The notes below the pieces were generated by a model. That model ran no database searches. It was given only the letters and a program-made list of their open reading frames with translations, and was not told where the DNA came from. Below are positions 49,726 through 59,628 of a DNA stretch of 64,000 nucleotides, in pieces. The translations under genes and the position numbers were made by a program. Position 1 is the first letter of the stretch, and every line of letters begins with the position of its first letter. Source of the stretch: Agelas oroides (Eukaryota > Porifera > Demospongiae > Agelasida > Agelasidae); NCBI GenBank assembly GCA_949130485.1, contig OX422200.1:387001-451000 (forward strand), in the 5' to 3' direction.

Positions 49726-52700
49726 ATGCCGGTTTTGCAAGAAAAGTGGATAAGCGACCCGCTGAGCGAGATACAGCGACTCTTTGGTGAGTGCAGACGG
49801 GGGAAGGAGTTAAAAATTTGCAAGATCAGTGGGACAGTTAATATGCAGAGCTGGTAGCAAGTGCAGACACAGACAGTGTGGAGCCGAGGGGGTGGGGTAC
49901 TTATGGTTGCAAGAGCGAGCATTCAACCAAGCTTCTTCCTCATCCTGCTGAAGGATCAGCACTGCCCAGTGATGATCTTTCATTCTCCTCACAGAGCAGC
50001 GTGGGAGTGGAGGAGGGTCATGGGGTATAGAGGAATTCTTCGCCTCTAAAATAAGCAGCAAGGAAACACTAGCCAAGGTGAGTCTCTCCTCTTCTCACTC
50101 TCCTCGCCCTTCTGTTTCCTTAAACATATGGATCCCTTTGTCCTCCTCTCGCTTTAATTCTCCCCTCCCCTCCCCTCCCCTCCCCTCCCCTCCCCTCCCC
50201 TCCCCTCCCCTCCCCTCCCCTCCCCTCCCCCCTCAGGTTCCTTCCCTCAACTTCACTCCCTTGGATCACCTCCACAATGGCTGTCTGGTCCGCTACCGCT
50301 GCATGGTGCAGGACCAATTTGATCCAGAGTTCTACCTCAAACTCTACCACACCACAAACACACAAACAGGGCACACAGTCAGTTCAGCTCCTCAGCATTC
50401 ACTAAGACACAAATATCTTTTATGAGGGAGATGTGGTTCAGCGTTTTCACTTTCCTCTATTTTCGCAACTAAATGTCTTTATTTCCGTACTTTGCGTACT
50501 ACAAATCAACACCCAACCACAAGGCTCCCTACTTCCAGTGTTAAAGTAGCCTCGTACCCAGGCACGGTCTAGTCTCGTTCCCAGATTCTCGGCACGACGC
50601 ACACATGCAGTGCATGCAATGTATTGAGGGTCTGGGAATGAGACTAGGCATGGTCATGCTTGGGTATCAGGCTAGTCTGTGCTATGTTACTCACCATTTA
50701 CGCCTCTGTCATTGCTGTCCATTACCCAGATGACCTGCTGTGGGATGTACAGGGACATCACAAGACAGCCTGTAAGCCTACTAACCACCCCCTCCTCTAC
50801 CACCACTGCACCCCTTCCCTTCCACCACCGTATCATAATTTTTGCACCTCCCTCTCAGGCTGGCTATGAGATTGACTTTGAGCACCCTGCTAATGAGACT
50901 GATGACAGACAGACACTTTACTGTGTTCCTATCCCAGCAGAAACGACATGGGCAAAGGCAATATCCTCTCTATAGTATACAAGTAGTTTACTGATATGTA
51001 CTTCAGGATATGTAAAGTTTACTGAAGTAGGCAATATCCTCTCTATAGTATACAGTCACAAAGTTACGTACATACCTAGCCTCATCTATCCTCTCTATAG
51101 TATACAGTCACAAAGTTACGTACGTACCTAGCCTCTATTCCTAGGCCACTCACAGATTTATTGTCACACCCGTGCAGAAAACTTAGGCTACGAGAAAAGA
51201 TCTGGGAGTGGCCTGGGAATGAGTCTAGCGTTAGTTTACACGATATGTTCCTAATATGGAGCCAAAATATAGGTTCTTCATAGTGAGTTGTCCTTCATTC
51301 TGAGGGGAAGTACATAATTATTACATACTAAGTTGGGACCATTCTTGTGTTCTGATTACCAAGTTGTCCTTTAAGGTAGCCACGTTCCCAGGCCCCCATC
51401 CAACTTTCCATTGGTTGCAGTTTGTACAGAAAGTTGGGCAAGGGGCCAGGGAACGAGGCTACTCCAAGAGTGGTTCTGAAAGTTGGGCAAGGGGGCCGGG
51501 GAACAAGGCTACTCCAAGAGTGGTTCTGAAAGTTGGGCAAGGGGGCCGGGGAACGAGGCTACTCCAAGAGTGGTTCTGAAAGTTGGGCAAGGGGCCGGGG
51601 AACGAGGCTACTCCAAGAGGGGTTCTGAAAGTTGGGCAAGGGGCCGGGGAACGAGACTACTCCAAGAGGGATTCTGCTCTACATTCAATATTACAAGCTT
51701 TATGATACACAAGTGGTAGTGAAATCCTTTAACCAGCTGAAAGCTTACTGCAGCAGGTTGGAAGGTACTGAACAATCCCCCATGGGGGTTGGCACACACC
51801 AAAGTCCTCGGTTGAAGCGACAACTCAGTGGAAGTGATGATGAGGGTGAGGGGATGGAGGTGGGAGGGGAGGAGGGAGGAGGAGAGGAGGGAGGAGAGGC
51901 ATCCTCGAGTTTTACAACCAAGAAACATTGCACAGAACAACCCGACAATACAGGTACCCTGGAACCAGAATACAGGTACCCTGGGACCAGAATATATACA
52001 GGTACCCTGGAACCAGAATACAGGTACCCTGGAACCAGAATACAGGTACCCTGGGACCAGAATACAGGTACCCTGGAACCAGAATACAGGTACCCTGGAA
52101 CCAGAATACAGGTACCCTGGGACCAGACACAGTATTCAACTACATGATTTTGGTGACAAGTGATTTACTGATTTGCTGGATTGTTGACCACCATAGACCC
52201 TTCTTCGACTCCAAGCTCAGACCCAGGTTTGAACTTTCCTCTACCAGATGAGAAAGGATCACCGTGTCTAGTCAAGGTGGGCTGAGAACCGACTGTCTAG
52301 CTCTGTTACAGTGTACATAACTATCTCATCCTCTCATCCTCTTGTATATACCTTCAATGCATACCATATGGCGGGAAACTTTCGCAGGAGAAAACTTTCA
52401 CAAATTGTGGAAAATAAGATTTACCCGGAGAAAACTTTCGTGGATTGCTCGCTGGTGGTGCCAATTATACCAACAGAGGACACCATGCTCACAAATTTTG
52501 CGGAGAAAACTTTCGTGAATAGCCACAAAACCTTGAAATTTGTTTTCTCCCTCGAAAGTTTCTCACTGTATGGTAAGCTGAAGATCATGATACTAACGCA
52601 CTTTAATTTACTTCAGGGGATAACACTCCCTTTGTTAACCTCTGATACTCCTTAGTTTGCACTTGACTGTATTACCAGTCTCGTTCTCCCGGGCCTTCCC

Positions 52701-55700
52701 TATCTTATGTTCATCGATTTTGTTCAGTATATAATGTACAAAAGTGGAAGAGTGGTGAAAATGGAGAAGGCCTGGTATCATGGGATTGATGTCAGGTGCT
52801 TTCTCAGCAAAAATGCCTACTGTCGTTTACAGTAAATAACATCAAACCTCTGAAGATTGTTTCCATCACTAGCTCTGCACTCCACTATGTCCAGGTGTAT
52901 GGCAACACAGAGCCCTATAAAGTTACTTCCATGGTGGAGTTCATCGGTGTCCTGTCGGTAGACCCTGCACTGGCCCACTTTGAGGACGGAGGAGACGAGG
53001 AGCAGCAGTTGGTAGGCCCGTTTCAGACAGAGACGGCTGCAGAGTGCAAGGCCCACTCTCCTCCTCCTTCCCTCATCCCCCGGCTACACTGCATTGTGGC
53101 AAGGTGCCTCGCCCACTCTAACCCCCTGTTGCCTAGCAACCTGACCACACCCATTAAGAGTACAGGTATGGATGGCAATACAGCTTTTATTATGAGCAGC
53201 TACACACAAATATAGCCTCATTCCCAGGCTCCCATCTGAGAAGTATGGGAATGAGACAAGTTACTGACAGCTGATATTTTGTTTGCAGTGTATTCACAGC
53301 TATGTACATTGGATGTGTGTGCTGTGAGACAGCTGGTGGTGGACACCCTGACCAGGACGCTCATGGGAGACAAGCTGGCAGCTGAATATACTCTGTTGTA
53401 CCTGCTGTCTTCTGTGTGAGTAGTGGGCAATAGTTAGCTGTCTGTCCCTCTCTCAACATCTACCTTCTTTCCTCCCTCCTGCTCCCCCCCTCCACACACA
53501 CACACACACACAACAGTTATGGTCGAACAGAGGTGCTAGCCCTTGGCAAGTTCTCTCTAAACCTAAGTGCCTGCCCTCCCCCTCAACCCACCCCACTTGC
53601 CAACACCCTCCACACTACACTACAGCAGCTGCTCCCAAAGGTACACAAAATGGCAGCTAACAGCATACTTCCTATGCAGTACATTCTAGCAGTCACATTC
53701 CCATATCACATGTTGAAGTGAGTTTCTAGTAGCTGTAGATAGAGTTGTAATGTAGCCTCAGTTGCCTGTAGCTCCTTTCTCTCTCATCTCTAGTTTACGT
53801 CCAGGTCTTGTAAATAGATCTGAGGATAGTATGTAAAAATGACTTTTTTGTTCTCTACCGCTTGTTTGTTTAATTGATTTAGTTTCCTTGATACCCCTTC
53901 TGACCTTTGACCTCCGGCAGTGTTTCCAGCTGCCAATGAGTCTGTCCAACATGAACAACTGGCGGTTCAGTCCAAAGAAAGACTACACTGCCAACCGGCT
54001 GCTGGCAGGTATACTGCAGCTCACAGATGGTAAGTTTAGATCAGTAACTGTCAATTTCTCTCTCCCTTTCTTCCATGTCTCATCCTTCACTGTCACCTCC
54101 TCTTCCCCTCGCCTCCTCCCACCTCCTCATTCATCTCCTTCACCTCCTCCTCCACCCCTTCACACAGGCACTCATGTTCTTGTGGACGAGACATCCCTTT
54201 CTCCTGGCCAGCTCTCCGAGACTGGTATTAAAAACCTCACCGCCCTCGGCAACGTCACACACTGGCAGAAGGTCTACTACGACTTCCACTACCACACGTC
54301 AGAGTTCAGCTGTAACCTGGTGAGTACGTCATATATTGCACCAATTTTCCATGGTGCATGATTTCTGAGGTTTTTGTGGATTGGTCAATTTGTGAAAATA
54401 TAAATTTGTGATCACATTATTTTTTATCTTTTTCAGCCAATGTTGATCCTCTCTGAGGGAAAATCAATTCTAACTGTAAGTTGAAGGAGCAGGTGTAACC
54501 CCATTCCCAGACCAATCTCAGATCTGGAAACTGGGCAGTGTACTTGATGCCAACCTGTCTAAACCCTCTCTCTTCTTCAGGTAGACTGCCAGGTGCCCCT
54601 CTGCCCCACCTCCTTGTCCTCGAGTGAAACTGTTCTCTCTGAGGCCCAGCTGAATCAGGCCAGGCTCTACCTTGGTCTCCATTGCCTCCTGGAATACCAG
54701 CTGCCCAGCGATATAAGAAAGGTAGGGGCATGTTTCTAGTTTGCTCTATACACTCCCTGCCAGCTATTAGTAGCCTCGTTCCCAGGCCCTCACCTAGCTT
54801 CCCCTCGCTTACCATACTGCAAGCGACGGGAAGCTGGGCGAGGGCCTGGGAACGAGTCTAAGCCATTAGCCTTCCTCGTTTTATAGTCAAACCACATTGT
54901 ATTAGTCTAGCAACCATTCCATCTCACAGTTGAACACCGTGCAGAATTAAATGCAGATGCTCCCTCCCGTGCTGCAACAAACTAGTTTGTTGTTGGAGAA
55001 GGGAGGAGGAGTGTGAACAAGAGCTATTTTGGGAGCAAGCTAATGGTTGGTAGTGGCAGCAGTGAGTGCACGCTGCCTCATAAGTATGTTCATGATCATA
55101 ATTTCAGTATTCATGAGCCTATGAATATGTTAGTGAACCCACAAGTGTTCTGGTACACAGCTGGGTATAAAAGGAGAGCAGTTGGCAGCATAGTCATTAT
55201 TTTGACTGAACGCCAGTAATTGTTCTTACTACAATTTTTGGGGGCCTAATTCCTTTCCAGGGACAGCAAAGGCCTACAATCCCTAAAAACCGTAATAGTC
55301 ATGGATTGCTAAGGTAACAGAACGTTGAGCCACCCCTAAAGGGACCAGAATGTGTCTGGTAGCCTCATGCCCCACTTTGCTCAATGTCAAGTGTAGCTAC
55401 TGAGTGTCAGGACTCCACCCTCTCCATCTTTCTCTTCCTCTCTCCCCTTTTCTTCCTCCAGAATCTCGAGGACAATTTTGTTGAGATGCGGAAGGAAGAC
55501 CCAGACATGAATGCAGAACTCTTCCACCACCTCCTCAGTGTTGCCAGGCAAGAAACTAGATTTTAAACCACTTCCACTTCCACTGAGTTAGGTTCGAATA
55601 CCAGCTGGATCCTGGAGTTTTTCATGGATTTATTTTTCACTCTCTCACCAATATTCATAGTGCCTTACAGTAAATAACATGTGTTACCATGGCAACAGCT

Positions 55701-55874
55701 CTCCCTAGCTATGCTACAAGCTACTATAGTACACAATGCAGTGTGTACAAGTGTATCACTTCCCTCTGCTATAGGCTGGTGAGTCTGAGTTATGGCCGAG
55801 GGGAGCTCTCACTGGCTCACTGGCACCATGCCAGGCAGCTGGAGGCACAACGCAGAGCAAGATTAGCTTCATGA
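49726..55874 (+). CDS. MCMBP: MCMBP, mini-chromosome maintenance complex-binding protein
   Basis: Sixteen exons, 1872 nt, 623 aa (human 642): 49726-49786, 49995-50077, 50237-50377, 50730-50771, 50859-50957, 51737-51953, 52197-52276, 52895-53165, 53289-53415, 53517-53640, 53921-54029, 54168-54319, 54437-54475, 54581-54721, 55462-55547 and 55775-55874. Family signatures: [123 protein letters not shown] (in parts), [26 protein letters not shown], and [17 protein letters not shown] is a nuclear chaperone and binder of MCM2-7 in replication. Two introns use GC donors (after 50957 and 55547), both phase-consistent. The 51953 donor opens an eight-copy donor repeat. Confidence 0.93.
50158..50233. repeat. 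(TCCCC)n next to MCMBP exon 3 acceptor
   Basis: About 15 TCCCC units ending in CCCCTCAG. The microsatellite provides the polypyrimidine tract of the acceptor at 50236. Confidence 0.94.
50546..50675. mobile_element. Nested pair of short hairpin elements
   Basis: The outer arms TAGCCTCGTACCCAGGCA and TGCTTGGGTATCAGGCTA enclose a second hairpin (50569-50647) with arms TCTAGTCTCGTTCCCAGA and TCTGGGAATGAGACTAG. Both pairs belong to the same family. In MCMBP intron 3. Confidence 0.7.
51377..51675. mobile_element. Hairpin element with tandemly expanded right arm
   Basis: The left arm TAGCCACGTTCCCAGG (51377) pairs with CCAGGGAACGAGGCTA (51446-51461). The right arm plus flank (AAAGTTGGGCAAGGGG, then GAACGAGGCTACTCC) is then repeated about five times with a 49-50-bp period up to 51675. 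In MCMBP intron 5. Confidence 0.75.
51951..52130 (+). repeat. 22-bp array of eight candidate 5' splice sites in MCMBP
   Basis: Eight units of CAGGTACCCTGGAACCAG plus AATA (51951, 51973, 51999, then every 22 bp). The first CAG is the genuine exon 6 end and GTACCC its donor. Variants of the A/G base follow the order A G, A A G, A A G, which suggests a 66-bp higher-order unit. Confidence 0.92.
53213..53258. mobile_element. Short hairpin element (TAGCCTCGTTCCCAGG family)
   Basis: TAGCCTCATTCCCAGG and TATGGGAATGAGAC with a loop of about 15 nt, in MCMBP intron 8. Confidence 0.55.
54771..54860. mobile_element. Short hairpin element (TAGCCTCGTTCCCAGG family), long form
   Basis: TAGCCTCGTTCCCAGGCC pairs with GGCCTGGGAACGAGTCTA. 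Pairing continues inward through CTCACCTAGCTTCCC/GGGAAGCTGGGCGAG, giving a stem of about 36 bp. The loop includes ACTGCAAGCGAC. In MCMBP intron 14. Confidence 0.75.
55593..55625 (+). pseudogene. Pol III B-box-like fragment
   Basis: GTTAGGTTCGAATACCAGCT contains a canonical B-box core, GGTTCGAATACC. No A-box is evident upstream, so this is at most a SINE or tRNA relic in MCMBP's last intron. Confidence 0.3.
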
Positions 55875-56141
55875 TGATAATATATCACTCGACTTACCAT
55901 CAAGACAATGTCTTGACTTTTTTCATTCAAATGTCAAGTTTTGTGATTGTAACCTTCAAATTTTATTACAAATAAGCTTCCTGCTTTGCAACTGAACATT
56001 GGAAACTGCGAACTCATCTGAGAGGTGGTGTGCACATGTTGTGCAGTGGGTGAGGTCTGCCTTTTTTTTATGGAGATTTGGTTCTTTGATATTGTTCATG
56101 GTATGTCCGTCCATATTGCATGCATGAGTCAGTGAATAGAA

Positions 56142-56439
56142 TACAGTGGAACCCCTCTATAACGGACACCATTGGGAACCAACATTTAACTACAGCAGTA
56201 GTGGTGGCCAATTTTGCTGAAAAGATTTTGAGTGTCTGCTAAATCGGGGTCATTGAGTATTGTTTGCGTACAATTGGGACTGCAAAAACTGTCCATTATA
56301 CAGAGTAGCAGGTTGTCCAATATTCAGGGGTTACTTAAGTATTGAAGTGAATGGAAGGACAGTTGGGACTTTCAGAATTGTCCGTTATATCGTGGGTGTC
56401 TGCTGTTGAGGGGTGTCCATTAAGCGGGGTTCCACTGTA
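56142..56439. mobile_element. Pogo-like MITE with TA target duplication
   Basis: Starts CAGTGGAACCCCTCTATAA and ends GCGGGGTTCCACTG, flanked by TA on both sides. The inside repeats GTCCATTA/GTCCGTTA-type motifs. About 294 bp with no transposase. The TIR style (CAGTGGAACC, ATAACGGACAC) and TA target fit Tc1/mariner-pogo non-autonomous elements. In the convergent MCMBP/QDPR intergenic region, the rest of which (55875-56603) shows no gene. Confidence 0.75.
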
Positions 56440-56603
56440 TAAGCAAATGAATCAATGACTGAATTGAGTATAAGCTCACATACACTTTTACAAACTGAAA
56501 GTGAGCATGAAAACAAGTACATGTACAAGACATCTATTTGCTGGTGGCAATCATTATTGGTAGTACCTAACAAGGTAACAACAATTGAGGTCCTAAACAG
56601 GTA

Positions 56604-57562
56604 CTACACGGGTACGAGTTGAGTCTCTCCCTCTGCTGTGATGAGCTGGATGAGGGAAGAGGAAGGAGGACGGTCCCGGTTTTCTGTCCAGTCAAACAGC
56701 TTGCTACAGGGAGAGAAAAGACACAGGTAAAGCCATTTTTGCTGTTTGAATAAAATTATGATTCTTACCTTGCGACAAACTCGAGTGGAGTCCACTGACT
56801 GAAGTCTGCATTGGGCATGTTCTTCCTGTTAATAGGAGTGTCCAGGGTGACCCTAGGGAAGGTACAATGTGCATGTGACTGTTTCCATAGCAACAGACAC
56901 TTGCAGTTGCCCAGAAGGAGTGTTTCCATAGCAACAAGTACTACTGCAGTATGTGCATGGAAAAATGCACAAGTGTGTGTAAAACAGTTTACTCCACAAG
57001 AATCACACATTTTGGTTTGCCAAAGATGATCTCCAGAATCTAAATGGTTTGGAATTTGCTAAATTCAAGACTTGGATATCACAAAATGCCAAGCCATGTG
57101 AACACATTTGGTGGATTAGCTACTAGGAGAGTTGGATCACTCACGGGAGGATACCGACCACGGTAGTGTCCTTGGGCAGGCCACTGTTTGGCTGGGCCAG
57201 GCTGCCCACTAGTTGGTGAACAGCTGCCTTGGCCATCCCATAGCCAATCATCCCTGTGTGTGTGTGTGTGGTGTGTGTGCATGTGTGTGTGTGTGTGCGT
57301 GTGTGTCATAAGGCCTAGTGAAGGCTACCTGCCTGATAGGGAGGGCCCGCTAACCTGCAGTTCCTTGTAGGGCCGGTCTGGCTCCAGTCAATGCTACCAG
57401 GCCACCCCTGAAACAGAAAGAATGCTACAACTCAATCACCTCTATATCCTCTTCTATTTATCTTTAGTAGTGATCGCTCATGTGAGTTACAGGTGGTACA
57501 ATGTGGGTGTAGTGTGGAAGATGAACCAAAACTATTGTAAGGACATGCAGCACGGAGAACTG

Positions 57563-57613
<51 letters not shown>

Positions 57614-58638
57614 TCTCACTCCTTGAGGTGCTTGCTGGCAGTCTGTGAGGCTAGGATGGAGGTCCATACACTCTGCTTCCACATCAGATCACAGTTCTTC
57701 ACCAGGTCTGCACCACAGAACAAGCAGCTACCAATGTAGGTAGCAGTGTATAAACTCAACTACTGTTCAACACCTACCCTTTGAGGCAGCGTTTCCGCCA
57801 GCCCACCCTCCAGCTACACAGATGACAGCATCCACTTTATCCTCCTTCAGAACCTCCTCCACCTTCTTCTCCAACTACCATGAGGGAGAGAGTGGATAGA
57901 TGTCTTACCACACACTCTATAGATGGTTTTCATGGGGCATGGCTACACTTCCGGAGGGCAAGAGTTGGGGTGTGTGTTTAGTGCAGCTGTGTGCAAAATA
58001 CAGGCTAGTAAGTGCTACATCAAGTCCTTACCATTAGTAACGAAAGATAAAAGCTGCTTCTCTCAAGGTGAAAGGTCCGCTGTACAGCTGCCTCTTGATC
58101 GCATATTTGCCCTCCGGAAGTAGGACGCTTAATTGACATTTGGAAACCATCTATTCTTGCAAGCTAGAACACACCGATTACTTCCAGTATCCAGCATGCA
58201 ATACTGGAAGCGATCAGTGCTGGTGAACGGAAAGGGTCTGGCTTGTGAGACTACACTCTGATAACTGCAAGACGAAAGCAGACAGACTATAGAGCTACTT
58301 GTATGACGGAATTACCTCCTCTCCTTGCTGTGTCCAGCTGTCAGTTGCCGTGACCACAATGTTAGCATGTGCATCCTCATTTGCAAACAGGTCAACTGAT
58401 GCCACCCACTGCGTCCATGCAAGTGAGTGTGTGGCGGGTGAGCGTGTGGTGTGCATGTACAAATGTGTAAATGTATATAATTTCAGTGCAAATTTACTAC
58501 GTCGTTCTTTTACGTTCTAGCGTCTTCTTCTCCCACAAACACTCAACTCACCCAGTTCTTGGCCTTGAAGTAATTGACTATGACGGAGCCTAGTGCCCCC
58601 TTCCCCCCGTACACAATAACGCGAGAAGAAACGGCCAT
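56604..58638 (-). CDS. QDPR: QDPR, dihydropteridine reductase
   Basis: Eight exons; ATG 58638, TAG 56604. The N-terminus [18 protein letters not shown] carries the Rossmann glycine motif. Later exons read [17 protein letters not shown] (58317-58412), [16 protein letters not shown] (about 57790-57870), [16 protein letters not shown] (about 57615-57715), a [11 protein letters not shown] exon (about 57360-57410), [14 protein letters not shown] with the catalytic YxxxK (57146-57253), [18 protein letters not shown] and WTPLEFV (56770-56853), and [19 protein letters not shown]. The enzyme uses NADH to regenerate tetrahydrobiopterin from quinonoid dihydrobiopterin for aromatic amino acid hydroxylases. 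Full length for the family; converges on MCMBP. Confidence 0.93.
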
Positions 58639-59628
58639 GATTGTGCAGGGAAAGCTGGCTACACGTGCAATAACGGAGGAGCAAATATGATTGGTCGAGA
58701 GATTCTTCTGGCGGGAAATAACGTCATCAGAAGTACATTACATCTTGTACAGCAAAATAAATCATACGTCTAACTCACGCTAATGTATGGGAGTCAATGG
58801 GGAAGCCTTGCAGCTGCATGCAGTTTATAAAAAGCCGTATTTTTTACTGCAAGTCACGCGAGAATCCGTATCAGTACTGCGAGTCACGCGAGAATCCGTA
58901 TCAGGTACTACAAGTCACGCGAGAATCCGTATCCAGGTACTACAAGTCACGTGCGCTGCGTCTGAACATGCAATGAAATCGAAGGTTCGTATGATAAAAT
59001 CATTATCACCATAGTACCAAGCTATGCCGGGAAAAATATCACTCGTTTGTTGCCGTTGGCATTGTTACTCGTGCTGCGCACTCGTAACAATACAGACGGC
59101 AACAAACTCGTGATATTTTCCGGTATAGCTTTGTACTATGGTGATAATTATATATTACATGAACTCAAAATTTGTTATAATTCTCAAAAGATATGGTCTG
59201 CAGTGGAAAAAATTCATGTGCATGTACATCGGCCAATATTGACTGCTATTCTTGCAACTCCTACCACAAACAACTATGTATACATAATGTATTAATTAAT
59301 AAAGATTGTCATAGCAACAAAGGTTCATCATCGTCATCTGCTTTATGAGTGAGGAGGTCTGTTGCAGAGGGGAGTGTGTGTGTGTGTGTGTGTGTGTGAG
59401 TGTGTGTGTGTGTGTATGAGAAAGTTAATTGAACTGAGCCTTAATGTCAGCTTCCTAATGGTCCAGAATGTGATTTTACCCAAACAAGTAAATTTGTCTG
59501 TAAATTGTTTTAGTGTGGTGATGTGATGTTTTGTTGTATGCTATTGAATTTGATTTTCTCCTCCTCCTCCTTGTCACACACACACACACATGACCGTGAC
59601 TGAAGCTAGCCTCATAACGAGGCATTTT
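58639..59628. other. Intergenic region upstream of QDPR
   Basis: It contains the QDPR promoter side, four copies of a TACAAGTCACGCGAGAATCC-type repeat (58845-58950), a 147-bp palindrome (59002-59148), and GT runs at 59377-59416. No convincing exon. Confidence 0.7.
59002..59148. mobile_element. 147-bp near-perfect palindromic element
   Basis: ATTATCACCATAGTACCAAG on the left matches CTTTGTACTATGGTGATAAT on the right. Complementarity continues through GATATTTTTCCCGGCATAG and AACAAACGAGTGATATTT, then the inner pair ATTGTTAC/GTAACAAT around TGCTGCGCA. Almost the whole unit can form one hairpin. No coding sequence. Confidence 0.8.
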
